The notes beneath the pieces are model-generated. The model made no database searches, had not been told where the DNA came from, and worked only from the letters and a program-made list of their open reading frames with translations. The position numbers and the translations under genes were made by a program. Shown in pieces: positions 43,481-55,138 of a DNA stretch of 64,000 nt. Each line of letters opens with the position of its first letter. The stretch's first letter is position 1. This DNA is from Phytophthora quininea. Taxonomy: Eukaryota > Oomycota > Peronosporomycetes > Peronosporales > Peronosporaceae. The DNA lies in NCBI GenBank assembly GCA_011947345.1, contig JAAVTG010000531.1, positions 248,001-312,000 of the forward strand. The letters are read 5' to 3'.

Positions 43481-46104
43481 GGAGATCGAAGGCTGGCAGA
43501 GGCAAACAACTTGACCGGTGGGTGTGCGGCAGTGGGCAAAGCGGCGAATGAGACTGGCGACGTGACGAGCGCAAAAGAAGCGGCGTTGCCTTGGTCGAGG
43601 GAAACTGCAACCATGAGTACAGTAAACCAACAAAACAAAACTAAGCACGCGTGACGTCGCCGCGCAAAGACAGGCGCAATGATGACGCGACAAAATAATT
43701 TTAGCAAATCACAGGACGTATAAAGATTAATTTAATTTTGGCCAATACACGTCGTCGGGTATGCCGATCTTCTCAATCTTTGAAAGGTGCCATCGACCTT
43801 AGTAGAGGGGGCCATGCGGTGTTTCGGACGCCGAATAGAACCCAACAGTGGTGGACACGAGAACAGTATAAGCAAGTGGCAGCGCCAGTGGCATCGTGAT
43901 CACGAAGATTCAGACATGTCAACAGAGCAAAGGTGCTGCAGGAGAACGATGGCAACGACGACGAAGATAAATGAAGACAGCCTTTGCCATGATGTACCAA
44001 TATCTGTCACGAATTCTATTCATTGCATACAAACTGTATGTGATTTACGCTTAATCGTTTCTAAGCGCACTCAATATAATCTAGCAACAGAGCCCTGCTC
44101 ATCCTGTTTCAATGCGGCGAGATTACTGGCTATCTAATTGTCCAGAACCCGTACATCGATACCCAACGCGCAAAGATTTTTCTTGAGGAAAACATTTGGC
44201 AGACCTCGGAACGAGAGCGGTTGTTATGAAGGAGATCATTGTCTTCAAACTTGCTAAGCGGCTCGACGTAGACGAAGTCTTGCGTTTGAGGCTTAATCAA
44301 GTTGAGCTGGCGAGAATCAACAGATACGATCGGCAGATCTGAAGACCTGCGCAGAGATAATCGCGACAACGGAGAAAGCACTTCACGTTGTACTGTAGCA
44401 ATCGTGACAGAAAAGGCTGTTGAATATGCAAGTGGCAGGTATTACGACGACAGTTGTAGAGCGATATTTCTGATGTCTACTGGTCGTCCACTGAAGCGTC
44501 CTACGCCTGTCTATTGCTTGCTTTCGACTTTAGCGAGATCCTAGAAGACCTTAAACGAAAGTGTCAACGTCTGATTTGGAATGTGGTCAATCTTAACAAA
44601 GTGCGTATCCGTCACCATGCCAGTCACAATATACGGGTTTCTGGTTGGCTAAAATATAACCGGATCAAATACTCTAAAATGATCCATCGCTAATAACAGT
44701 GCATTGATGAAACGCTGGAAAGATGCGCCCTTGAGAGGCGCCATTTTTAAGTGTAGTACTAGAAAATGTCAAAACTATAGGGGTTGTGGAGGAAGGCTGC
44801 CTGTGCCGCTTTGCGGTGCAGCGAGAACGCTAGTCAAATGTATAAGGGGAGCTTGTCTCATCACGTTCCAAGGACCAGCCTTAGCTAGAAAAACGCGCAG
44901 TCCCGCTTTGATAAAATTGTCAAGGCTACATGACGCGAGAGTGAGGGAAGTAGACCAGCGTCCGGTATTTTAGGGGACGATTCTGAGTGTGCGACGTTGC
45001 TCGGCGAGCTCAGCAAGCTCGTAGACGATCCTGTTGAGGCTGTTACGTGGTTAAGGCAGCAGATTTCGCAAAACACCAACGCTTTGAGGAAGCCGCAGCT
45101 ACTGTGGTCAGCTTAGGGCGGGTCTTGTAAGTCGTAGGATTTAGGACTTAGGCTGGACGCCGTGGTTGCCGATGTGCGAAAGATGTGTACACCAAGGGTG
45201 CCGCTTGGATGCCGGCAGGGTGGAGGACATGTTGTGCATCTGCGGTCAGCATTCCCTCCAACACCGCCGAAAATGATAGAGTTCTACAGAAATCATCATT
45301 CGCGATAAAAACTATATACAAATAACAAGTATAATAAGCGCTGTATCGTTAAATAGCGGCTTCTTGCTCGTTCATTTGCACGCCCACGATATAGATTTAA
45401 CTTGTGTCAACGACTGTTTCACATGGCAGAGGTGCGATGTCTGCCGGCCAAGCCATCATTGGCGAGTGGCAATCGAGAATTGCTTTACTAGTTGAGCGTA
45501 GTAGTCGCCACAGCTCTAAAAACAAGCGTTTTCATGGGGAACGCGACATTGACGAAGAGGAAGGTCATCCCTCCCGCCTAGCCCGAGCGCGCCCTGTCGC
45601 AGCTAAGGATAGGAGCTGTCAGTCATCTCAAATTGCAGCGTTCTTATTGGCTGTCCAAAATCATAGTGACATACAATACCCGGTCTTACTCTTGAATCGC
45701 TCGCCGAGGACCAGGAATCGCCAATAAAAAAGCGCAAGGAGATGCAGCTCCAGGACGTGCTCCTTCAGCTCAAGGAAAAGGAGTTGGATGACAGGAAGAA
45801 AGCACGAGCTGAAAGTGCTCGAGAACGTGGGGCGGACAGAGAATACGTGCTAGAAATGGTCGACTAAGAGAGCAATGCTACTTCTTGGAGGCTCGTAAAC
45901 AAGTCTAAACAAAGCAATGAAACACGAACCTTGGAATTCATTTTGTAGTGCTGCACATGCATCGAGTGATGGCGGCACCATGCCAAAAGACAGTACATCA
46001 GCGTCGCAGAGCTAACAACAGCTCTTTTAGTACTTGGGATGCGATTGAGCATTCAACACTGCTAGCGCTGATTGAGTCCATGCCGCGCCGATGCAAGAAA
46101 GTTA
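43481..46104. other. Gene-poor region with scattered coding-like fragments
   Basis: No intact gene is supported in 2.6 kb. Two fragments look formerly coding: 44521-44680 (FDFSEILEDLKRKCQRLIWN) and about 45700-45867 (EMQLQDVLLQLKEKELDDRK, an acidic-basic coil like the ends of transposon-associated Myb/SANT proteins). The segment near 44598-44665 resembles 49821-49890, and 44798-44838 resembles 52863-52901, suggesting old dispersed repeats. Confidence 0.4.
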
Positions 46105-46108
46105 TTAA

Positions 46109-46121
46109 CCCTTTAGCTACG
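46109..46121 (+). repeat. piggyBac left terminal inverted repeat
   Basis: CCCTTTAGCTACG directly follows TTAA (46105-46108). It is an exact complement match to 48895-48907. Confidence 0.93.
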
Positions 46122-46337
46122 GGTCTCCTTACGTGTCCAGGATGACCTGTTAGGCGACTCAATACTTACTCTCATTGGCCAGAGTCCTGTGGAGAGGCTA
46201 GGTGGAAGTTGCCGCCGTCACTTGTAGATCCATGTGGACCTGTACCACAGCCACCCTCGGGTAGCTCAAATCGGCAGCTGTGTGCAATATAAGACCGGTA
46301 AAGGTTCTCATTCTCAGACTTTCAACTCAAGAGCGCG

Positions 46338-48464
46338 ATGGAGGAAGGTGTTACCGGGGACTGGGACGTCCAGAGCGACGACGAGGTGATTCCGCGCTGG
46401 GAAGAAGACCTGTCAGACGATGGCCTTAGCGACTTGGAGGTAGAGCTCGACCCTGGGCGTGCTAGTACTCCTCGACCTCAGCCAGTTCACGCAGAAGCTT
46501 CTCGGCCGTCAATGACGAAAACAGCAGCGTCGCTCGCAGGTAACGCGTATTTCAAGGCAATAAAGGAGGGAAGTGGGCTACAGCTGACAATGGATGCTAC
46601 AGTGAGAAATGCTTTCGAGAAGGATGGTTCTTATGGGCTTTTGCTCTATTCGTTACTGCAGCGCTGCGCCAAAGTATTCGACGGTGGACTAAAACTAAAC
46701 TTGAAGCGGAGGGAAAGAAACCTGTGAGTGAGAGCGAAATAAACGCTTACATCGGGCTCGAGATGGCAATGAGTCTCTGCCCGCTCAATGACATCGCTGG
46801 TTACTGGTCGAGAGATCGATTTCTTGGGCAGCCTGCATTCATAGAGACCATGAGCCGAGATCGCTTCCAGCATATTCGAGCGGTACTACAACTTCATCCA
46901 CCGAGCTTGGTGACATTTGCAACGGTGCAAGACCCACTTTACCGCTGTAGAGGACTATTGCAGCATTTCCAGAAGCGTTTTGCTGAGGTTGCGTTTCCAG
47001 TCGGCGCCAGCAGTCTTGATGAGATTTCCGTTGGCAAGAAAGCGCGCTCTCGCGCGAGGACGTACATGCCGTCCAAGCCCGACAAGTACGGGCTGCGCTT
47101 CTACGCTGTTGTTGGGTGGGATTCATTATACGTGCATTCGGTCTAGGATAATGGCTCCGGCAATGCTACACGATCTACGCCTGCTGAGTGATATACACAA
47201 CTCTTCCCGTCACTTCGAACTCCATTGTGGAACACGCTTGCACTACCTGACATTCTCATCGATCGTAAATCGGCTTCAGCTCTCTGGGTAGCTATGGCCG
47301 GGCACCAAACCAGCACATTCAGGTCACCTAGTGGCCACCGCTTGCTAGTGTCTGATAACTGCTACACCAGGCACACTTACGCTCGTGCTATTGACGCGTT
47401 TACAGATGGAGAAGTCAAGTTGCTGGGTACTGTTCGATTGAATTTAGTCGATAAGTTCAATAAGTTCGCTCTCGAACCTGCTGTGGATCGCATAGCCAGT
47501 CAAGACCGTGGATCGTGGGAGCTCGTCGCCGCGGTAGATCCTGAGCCAAATTACAAGAAAAATGAAGCGGTTCATAGGAAGAAGCAGAAAGATCTCCCAA
47601 AGCACAAGCGCACCGAGTACATGCCGACGCTCACGTACGCTCAACGCGCTGGATATATTGTTTTCAAAGACCGAAAGGTCGTCATTTTTACTCGAATGAT
47701 CTGAAGCGAACTATGTCAGCTTCGACGCTGCCGTCGGATTCACCTGAGGCTGTAGATTGTTGCCACGGCACTGTTCCTTTACTGCGCTGGACTGGAGACA
47801 CAATTTTGGATCGTAAGCCGCTCGTGGCTCCGGCACTAATTGCAGTCTACAACAAATGCATGAACGCTGTCGATAGAGTTGATCAAATGCGAAGCACGAA
47901 TCCTACAAGGCGTCGCGAGAAACGTATGCACATGTCCGTCTTCACGTGGCTGCTAGACCTGTCTGTCATCAACGCGTATGCGTTGCAGCGCCACATTACG
48001 CGTTCAACTTCAGCCCCCGTATCTCTTCGAGAATTCAAACGAGCACTGATTGATACTCTAACACACAACGAGAAAAGCGCCAGGCAACAACGAGAACGAC
48101 GACAAAAGAAACGGAAAGCTGAAGAGCTAGATGAGGTTGTCGGCAGCGATACCTCGCTTCATGCAATCACCCCAAACTCTACACAGCACAGCAATGGAAA
48201 GTTGACCTGCTATCTATGCAGTCTACGTGGGATGCCGTCAAAAAGGCTAAGTACGGGTGCGTCAAGTGTAAGCGCGGCTTTCATGTAGAATGTTTTACAG
48301 CTTTCCATTACAAGGGCGTCCTCCAGACTGAAGAACCTCAACTCCAAGATGCCCTAGAGGCTATAGCTCGAGCGCCTACGGGAGATCCTGTTGCATTTAC
48401 AAGAAAGCGTAGCAATAGAAGTATCACACCAGTTAGTGAGCTCATTCTTCCACAGAGAGGCTAG
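46338..48464 (+). pseudogene. piggyBac transposase (DDE_Tnp_1_7), disrupted
   Basis: Starts MEEGVTGDWDVQSDDEV, an acidic N-terminus typical of PGBD proteins. The DDD catalytic core is recognisable: first Asp in SSLDEISVGKKARSRARTYM, second in LLVSDNCYTRHTYA, third in NKCMNAVDRVDQMRS. PSKPDKYGLRFYAVVG is the conserved piggyBac strand. The C-terminus has a cysteine-rich zinc domain (CYLC...CVKCKRGFHVECFTAFH). Disruptions include one-base breaks near 46635, in the T-run near 47687, and near 48235, plus two in-frame nonsense codons: TAG at 47144-47146 and TGA at 47189-47191. The nonsense codons cannot be indel artefacts, so this copy is probably dead. It could still be mobilised in trans because its ends are intact. 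Confidence 0.88.
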
Positions 48465-48471
48465 CCAAATA

Positions 48472-48847
48472 TCAAATACAGATGCTTACATTTTCCGAGT
48501 TGTCTGGCCAAAGCTGTAGAAGTTTCTTGTTGGCGCACACAGGTAGTCTTCCTTGCATTCTGCCAGTCTGAAGATAGATGAACACACGACTGAGGGCTTT
48601 GCGAAGCGCTTGGTGGCGACGTCGGCGAGTTAGTCTAGCCTTCATTCTCTGTGCCTTCTCCTTCATAGCAGCTTCGTAGACGTCCCAAGCACAAGGCGCG
48701 CAACCACACCACCCGCACAATCCGCTGCTGCTGGAGGGGGCATCTTGATTCTCGACAGCAAATCGCGAACTAGCCACAATTGAGAAGTAGAGGTTTCGTG
48801 AGCGACCACGCCGCAATCGTATTGGTTTAAATGTTCAAAACTCGCAT
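48472..48847 (-). CDS. Second, convergent ORF of the piggyBac element
   Basis: Runs toward the transposase and stops 7 bases from its end. From ATG 48847 (one extra T near 48832 must be ignored) it reads about 125 residues. They contain a cysteine cluster (GLCGWCGCAPCAWDVYEAAM), a basic helix (KARLTRRRRHQALRKALSRV) and LPVCANKKLLQLWPDNSEN. The last part vaguely recalls the cysteine/basic module seen in P2X7-tail-like proteins that occur with transposons, but this is a weak resemblance from memory. A DNA- or protein-binding accessory role is inferred. Confidence 0.5.
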
Positions 48848-48894
48848 TGTGGTTGGTTCTAGTAAATGTCTGCGTGAACCTCTACGCCGAAGCT

Positions 48895-48907
48895 CGTAGC
48901 TAAAGGG
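48895..48907 (-). repeat. piggyBac right terminal inverted repeat
   Basis: CGTAGCTAAAGGG is directly followed by TTAA (48908-48911) and mirrors the left end. Confidence 0.93.
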
Positions 48908-48911
48908 TTAA

Positions 48912-50073
48912 GAAACGTGGAGACAAAATAGACTACTAGTGTAGCCATTTTAACTGCTTATCTTGCTTTTTGTATTGGGTCAGGCCGGTCTTAATAATGG
49001 GCGCACCGACAAATATGGTCGCTTGTATACTAACCCTGTCTTAAAGTGGGATATCCCGCATGTTAAAACAACTCTCAAACGCGCTTTTACGACACAAACA
49101 ACATATCTAAATGGCGCCGCTCAACTCCCAAAATTGACGGAGCGGCGCCCTAAAATGTGGGTGGTCATATAAACCTGGCGCGGACTTTATGAGTGGATTT
49201 ATAAAGATCCCATCCCAAAACGTATTATCTCCACCGTTTCTATACCTATCACTGGACGTAATTGCTTGGTCAGTCCTCTGGTGTGACAGATCCACGTCTG
49301 GAACAGTCCCACTTGCAGATCTGGATCGCCCACGCTTGGATTCATTGCTTCCAGTATGCTGGATTCTCGTATTGGCTTAAATTCCGGGAAATTGCTTCAC
49401 CACAGTAACAAATACTGTATCCATATGGGTGACGAGCCGCCAAATGACACACGAAGCCCTCCTAAAATGCAAGTCATACTGTCGATTTGGGTAGTTCAGA
49501 CGAGCTAGAAGGATCCACATCGCCTCTGTGTTATGTGCCTTGTCACATGATCCAATGATATAGTCAGGCAATGCGAAGACGCGTGCCTGCATGACATTAA
49601 AACAGAACTCGATTTCGGTGTTGGCATCTGCATTCAGCGTAGATCGAACCGAACGTCTGGCATCATTGGGGCCCTCGGGCTGTATAGGCAAAGCTAGCTG
49701 AACTATCGCTTCTTCTGTCAAGTCGCCTTCAAGAGCTACCCACAGCTACAACTTGGCGATTCTTCAAACGAATTCTTGCTCGCTCTTCACAGGTTTGAAA
49801 GGGTGAATCCATCTTAAACAATAAAGTGCGTGTCCGTCTGTCCGTTAGGTCACAAAATATGGGCTTTTGATTGGATAGCATGTTAACTTATGCCGGTATA
49901 CATAAAAAGATATGTCATAGTTCTGATTTGAAAATCTAAAACTTCAAAAGCATCTAGAATTCTGAAATATACATATTATAATAACTACCACTACACTATG
50001 ATTTTGGCTCTGACCTGCATTGCCGTCTCTACCCCAGCAGCGAGCCACCGCCATACTAGCCGCTCATCCTGCG
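48912..50073. other. Gene-poor region between two transposons
   Basis: About 1.16 kb. A 114-codon minus-strand frame at 49377-49721 has no recognisable domain. The stretch 49821-49890 resembles 44598-44665 (shared core aaagtgcg(t/a)tccgtc), so part is an old repeat. Confidence 0.35.
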
Positions 50074-50075
50074 TA

Positions 50076-50105
50076 CCGAATTCCTCGGCTTAAAACGATC
50101 ACTCA
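50076..50105 (+). repeat. pogo left terminal inverted repeat
   Basis: Begins CCGAATTCCTCGG and pairs with 52730-52759. Its outer 13 bp are identical to the right end; the inner part has about six mismatches. Confidence 0.85.
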
Positions 50106-50165
50106 AGTACATAGTACAATGTACCACACCCTAACCGCAGCTACATACTTGGCTACATATCTACA

Positions 50166-52603
50166 TTAGGCATCCACATCGTCGTCAGACTCAATCTCTC
50201 CTACATCTCTATCTAGCACACACTGACAGTCAAGCAGCGAGATCAAGTCGGCGACCACCACGTCACAATTTTCGAGTAGTTTCCTGTAGCACTTGCTGCA
50301 GCCTCTTGCAATAAGTTCTCCTGTAAGGCCGTTCCACGCTTCTCGAATCCACTCAGCGACCTCCGATCTTCCAGGTGCCTTCATCGAAAATCGAATGCCT
50401 GGTATGTGTGCACGTAGTTGCTCGCGCAGATCTGCAACCCAGCTTGCCCGGAGGCGCTCTTTAAATGAACGGTTCCACGCCACGTCCGCCGGCTGGCGGA
50501 CTGAGGTGGCGCTAGGAGGAACTAGTAGCACCACATTAATCGATTGTGCATATGAAACGACTTCTTTGGTCCAATGACCAGAGAGGTCGTCCCACACCAA
50601 CAGTACGGGCTGACTCATATCTGAGTGCACACTAAAATGGTACCCCAAAATTGCAATGAAAGGTAGCTGTTCCACCAACCTACGATGTCATAAAAAAAAG
50701 TTAAAAATGTAATAAAAAGAATCAAGACAGCATATTTACCTGCACGGTTTCCGTAGATTTCGAGGCTGTATGCTGAAGCTGTAGGGCTGATGTCCTTGTG
50801 GTGAAGTGAATCAGAAGAAAATCAAGATCTAGATCCAGCAAATACATATCCGGATCCAGTCTACACAGATCCAGATCCAACACCCCTAACAACTGGATCC
50901 TGATCTGTGGGCCACGATTTGCGATCTGGAATCTGCGGTCTAGGATCTGTGATCTGCGATCTGTGGTCTGGAAGCTGGGATCTGTGATCTACGATCCAGA
51001 TCCAAGCTACGACTGTCAAATGTGCTAGAGGTGCGACATGGAGAGGCGGGATATGAAGCCATTCAGGTTGCGATTAGACGCAAATGATACCAGTTGGGAT
51101 GGGTAAAACAGACCGACAGACTTAACCGTAAATCAGAACCGAATTTGCCTTGCAAACGACAAGTGCTTTCGAGAACGCTAAGTACGGGAACTGCATTGGC
51201 CTTTCGCAGCGTCGCTAAGTGCTGTGCGGTAGATCTCTCGCTGTGTGTCGGCTCTGGAACGTATATTGGCCAGGTCACCAGCTTGGATCTAACACCGGCG
51301 AGCGCAGATCCAGGTCGAAGGGAGATATTACTTGGCCCAAACATCCTTCGGATTCTCACCCCACTCAAGATCCCGTCATAGGAGACGGCAAGCAACGTAA
51401 AGGACAACACCCAAAGGCAACCCACACGGCCCGATCCCAGATCGGCCACCAGATCCCGAGATCGAGTGTTCTCTCGGGATCTGGATCTATCAACCGGACG
51501 CAGAGCGAAGTCGTCCGCGCTGCTCCATCCACCCCCAAGTCACGCCAAGACATTCCAGCTTCACGCCACTGCACCTCTGGAGTCAACGAGAGAGCAGATC
51601 CAGCCCGCCGACGGGTACACAAGGTGAGATGTTCAGCATCCCACGGCGATCGGAGTGCCCCTCGGTTAGTCAGTGTCTGGGCGCTGTTAATACGTAGGAT
51701 CCAGCCTTAACGAGATTTTGGCGGATCCCGCTACGCCACATCCTCCCAAAGCTTCCACCCAAATCCGTTGCGCTGCCTGTGGTTTTCTTCGAAGTTTTTA
51801 TTTTATTTTAAAAGGCACCGTCTTGAATACAACGAATGGGCGATATTTGGTCCCTTCAGAGTTTCCTAGAAGCACAACGGTGGCTCACTCTTTTGTTTTT
51901 CCAGAACACTGCACCCACACCGTTCTTGCGCCCTTCTTGTTAATTATTCTGGTGGGCAGATATAAAAAACAGCTTCGTATTTACTAGCATTAGTAAAATA
52001 GTGCTCACCAGTTTTTAGAAAACCATTTTTACCTGTTTGGTCAGTGTTATAAACCTTTGTCACACCCAATTCTTGCATCGTACGTTTCACCTTGACAGCG
52101 AACTCAGCAGCCATCTTGTCCAGCTCTTTCGGGGTCTTCTGGCCTTGGCGAGTTCACGCTCGCAACGAGAGTGCGTGGCGTCCTATGAAGCTAGTCGACC
52201 AGCTTCAGGAGGCGGAAAAGCCTTCTACATAATGTTCTGCAGCTAAATCTAATTTCTCTAACCTAAGCATCATATTGCAAATAGGAACACCTTCTTTACG
52301 AAGGTCGTTTACCCAAACGACAAGCTTCGCTTCAGCCTCAGCAGGAAGACGCGTGCCCACCCCTTTAGGAGGAGGCTTCTTGTCAGCGCTCTTCTCCTTA
52401 CATTGCGCCTCGATCTTGTCTCTTTAACGACCCCACTCTTCCACCAGCTTTCGTCGAGACGTGTAAGCGGCAGATCGTAAGTCAGGAAAGAATTCCCCAA
52501 GCACTCTGGCGACATCTGGCGGATCCCCTGCAGCACGAAGTATCTCAAGCTTCTGGCGAGGCGTGAGCGACGTCCTCCGCTTGCCTTGCACGGTGGGGGC
52601 CAT
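50166..52603 (-). pseudogene. pogo/Jerky-type DDE transposase, decayed and interrupted
   Basis: N-terminal HTH starts at 52603: MAPTVQGKRRTSLTPRQKLE, then RLPAEAEAKLVVWVNDLRKE (CENP-B-like second HTH). The catalytic triad of the DDE_1 family is visible: YNTDQT near 52030, LLVWDDLSGHW near 50590, and VRQPADVAWN near 50495. Between them lie INKKGARTVWVQCSGKTKE and LLGNSEGTKYRPFVVFKT, typical of oomycete pogo transposases, but with in-frame stops near 51875 and 51800. Coding breaks off after GFGWKLWEDVA near 51705. It resumes near 50810 (SLEIYGNRAG), with a GATC-rich insert between. An intron (about 50745-50680) splits the last exon. Clearly non-functional. Confidence 0.82.
50825..51705. repeat. 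GATC-rich insert inside the pogo element
   Basis: This ~880-bp segment separates two halves of the pogo transposase. It has a strikingly high density of the tetranucleotide GATC (more than ten in 50830-51010 alone), in quasi-repeats such as gatctgtgatctgcgatctg and gatccagatccaa, with a second cluster at 51290-51600. It encodes nothing recognisable. It may be a nested satellite-like or transposon insertion; its own ends were not defined. Confidence 0.6.
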
Positions 52604-52729
52604 TGCGAAGCCTGAAATGATTGGCGATCGCAACGAAAGAGTATTAGTACCAAAACTTTGGTTCGTCTGACCGTTATAAGTCAATGCGCAGTTAAGAAAA
52701 AAAGAACTGTGATTGGCTGACCATTATAA

Positions 52730-52759
52730 GGAGAGACTGCTATAAACCGAGGAATTCGG
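52730..52759 (-). repeat. pogo right terminal inverted repeat
   Basis: The complement begins CCGAATTCCTCGG and is flanked outside by TA (52760-52761). Confidence 0.85.
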
Positions 52760-52761
52760 TA

Positions 52762-53781
52762 CTTTTTATTCATTTAAGCCCAAGAAAGCCGCGGCTGGAA
52801 ATTTATTTTTATCATTAAATCATTGCATTAAAAATCAAATCGAAAGGGAACTGGGGCGGACTGGCTGTGCCTCTTTGCGGCGCAGCGAGAACGCTTGTTG
52901 GTTTCAAAAGCTGCGACCGAGTGTGCCTTTCCTATTTCAATTCTTCAACGTGGGAAAGCCGCTTGTGAAAGCTCTCAATTCTTAACTTTCTTGTTGAAGG
53001 CACCTAAATCGAGAATTATGTACGCAAAATGTAAGAATTAGTGCCCGATTTTGTGCACAAGCAACACTCCGGGCACCACTTTGTATGCGGTGACCAGCTC
53101 AACAGGGGCTGCCACGGGCGGCACAAAATTGATGAGAGTAGAGTTTAGTAAGTAAATAGTAATACCAACGGGTCTGCCACGATTTTGTTGCTGTATCTTC
53201 ATCACCGCCAATATAGCCAGATCCTGGTAGGATTCCCGCTATAGCTCAAAGATGGTTCTGCTTAACTCGAGGGTGACTACGGAATAGGATGGTTTATTGC
53301 AGCAGGCATGCCCCAATGGCCTGGTAAAAATAATCATGTTGGTTGGTCGATTATCAGCTCAGACATTGATTTCGAACACATGAAACTAAAAATCGAGAAA
53401 ATATAGAAAACATCAGTTAATCTGTAAATTGCACAATGGATAGGTGATGAATGCAGTGTTGATAGATAGGCTATGGGTGGGTGGCATCTACGACAGCACC
53501 GGCACCGTGATAGAGGTGAGAAAACACGAGCGGGGTGGGCCGCAACGTGCTGCGGTGGTGGACTCGTGTGGAAAGAGTGGTGGTGAGGATACGGGCGGGT
53601 GGGAGGGTGGGTGGTGTTGTGCAGCACCGGTAAGCGCACTTGCACTTGTTGAAATGCGGTAGGTACTAACTCTACTGTCGTTGCTGATTTAAATCTACTC
53701 TAGTAGTAGGGCTGGTCCAGCTTGTCGTAGCTGTTATAGCCGGGCCAATCACATTTGGGTTGGTCCTTGGTATGGCGTACT
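52762..53781. other. Gene-poor spacer with a G-quadruplex motif
   Basis: About 1 kb without supported coding. Contains the G-rich motif described separately and a segment (52863-52901) resembling 44798-44838. Short open frames on both strands around 53334-53660 are driven by the G-rich bias. Confidence 0.4.
53593..53611 (+). other. G-quadruplex-forming motif
   Basis: Five GGG tracts separated by single bases (GGGCGGGTGGGAGGGTGGG). This is a canonical, very stable intramolecular quadruplex sequence on the + strand. It is not inside a supported gene. Confidence 0.8.
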
Positions 53782-54966
53782 TCACAAAGTATCGGCACGG
53801 GCACGTCTACTGCCCCACGACCACGGGCCAAACCCTGCAAAGCTGTATCTCTGCTTCCATTTTTGCCACGTTTGTTTTATTTGTACTGACACTTCGCTGC
53901 TCCGGTGAAATTTGTTTGAAGCACGACTGTATACTCTAACAGTTGGAGTGTGCTGCGCATTGACAACATTAGCATCTGAACCGAGTAAGAAGTCGATTCC
54001 CATTCGTGACACCAGGCTTTCTCGTAGGAGCTGGCACATTCGACGGGATTGGCTTAAAAGCGAATGGGCGAACATCAATTGTTCTTTGTATTGGCAGTGG
54101 TTTGAGCTTCTCGACGACGTTGCTAGCACGTGGAAATAGCACACGGGATGCATGAACGCATTGTCCACACCGAAAACCTGAGCTCCATTGGCGTCGTCCA
54201 TAGCAAATGAAAGTCGGCCAACCACCTGTTCGTAGACCAAGTGTAGAGTGGCTAATGCGTAGGCGCAGTGATCTTTTTGTTGCTGGGAGTGACAAAGAGC
54301 GCCATCAAATGGAAGCCACGAGCAGCATCAGTAAATCGCACAGTATAATCGGGTACCCGACTTGGTTGGTCGACGTGAAAAAATGACAGACCCCGGGTCT
54401 CTTGCAGCTTGGCGAAGGAGAGCTTTGGTCGAGATGCCAACCAAGAAAGGGTTTTCGTCAGTACCATTTTCCACCGCCAGCTCACCATTTTCATCTCACT
54501 GCCACCCAGATGTTTAGGGCTCGTGTTCGTCCTCATTGGCACGAAACGTTTGATCGCGAACTAGCGACGTAATGTTGGTCATCGTGTCTATCTCGCCGAG
54601 TTTGGTACAGTGTACGGCGGTAGTAGCAGACCACATTTTGAACTTTTGGAAGGGAAGGCAAATCGCTCGGTTAGAGCAAAAATAATGCAACATCGCCACC
54701 CGGATTCGAGCAGGCCTCATGCCTGCTTGTGCCATTTGCTGGGCGTACACCTTTTGGGCGGAGGTAGGGCAGGGATTGTGAGTGGCTTGGCACTCGAGAC
54801 GTGATTGCCATTCTCAAATAGCGAGGTAGCATTTCGATCCAACCAAGCGAGCATTTTGCCCCGCCATGGGCACGTAGCGTAGGGTGTAGCTTATTTACAG
54901 TGGGGACAGCTACGGTTGAGCAGTTTGTAGCGCATCAGTTGCAATGACGTGTTCGCGCACAACGTG
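53782..54966 (-). pseudogene. MULE-type transposase remnant
   Basis: The minus strand reads, across several frame breaks, the N-terminal cysteine/FLYWCH-like part (LQLMRYKLLNRSCPHCK, ATPYATCPWRGKMLA), then MAQAGMRPARIRVAMLHYF, then the MULE core: FTDAARGFHLMALFVTPSN, VYEQVVGRLSFAMDDANGAQ and AFMHPVCYFHVLA. The order and the CYFHVLAK-like motif are those of oomycete MULE transposases. In-frame stops (for example after SCPHCK) and shifts near 54640, 54545 and 54250 show it is dead. No terminal repeats were located with certainty. Confidence 0.72.
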
Positions 54967-55138
54967 CAGAACGTCGTTTGGCTTTTGAATTCCTGAACTG
55001 CTTTAGGCACCCCTAACTGGTTGGTATTCAGCGAGGCAATCGCTGCCCAGGTTCTTCTTAGCGAAAAACGAGTGCTCAGAACGGTCGTGTGGTGTGGCTT
55101 GAGGCGGTGAAAATTTTGCTCACATAAGCTAGATTACT

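Larger units (their letters stand above)
46109..48907 (+). mobile_element. piggyBac DNA transposon, complete ends, inactivated
   Basis: A 2,799-bp element with perfect 13-bp terminal inverted repeats (CCCTTTAGCTACG at 46109-46121 and its complement at 48895-48907), flanked on both sides by TTAA (46105-46108 and 48908-48911). TTAA target duplications are the signature of piggyBac. It carries a transposase reading frame on + and a second, convergent frame on - that ends 7 bases from the transposase stop. Both ends intact and TSD identical imply a fairly young insertion. Confidence 0.93.
50076..52759 (-). mobile_element. pogo/Tc1-mariner-type DNA transposon with intact ends
   Basis: A 2,684-bp element. 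Imperfect ~30-bp terminal inverted repeats begin CCGAATTCCTCGG (50076 onward) and mirror 52759 downward; about 24 of 30 positions match. The dinucleotide TA flanks both ends (50074-50075 and 52760-52761), the normal Tc1/pogo duplication. It contains a split transposase on the minus strand and a GATC-rich insertion in the middle. Confidence 0.85.

Noticed and set aside
50825..51010. CRISPR-like array in the GATC-rich stretch
   Set aside because: No constant repeat length or spacer pattern. It is a degenerate short-motif repeat in a eukaryotic genome.
53334..53645. Minus-strand 103-codon frame rich in Pro and His
   Set aside because: Produced by the G-rich motif on the + strand; no start context or domain.
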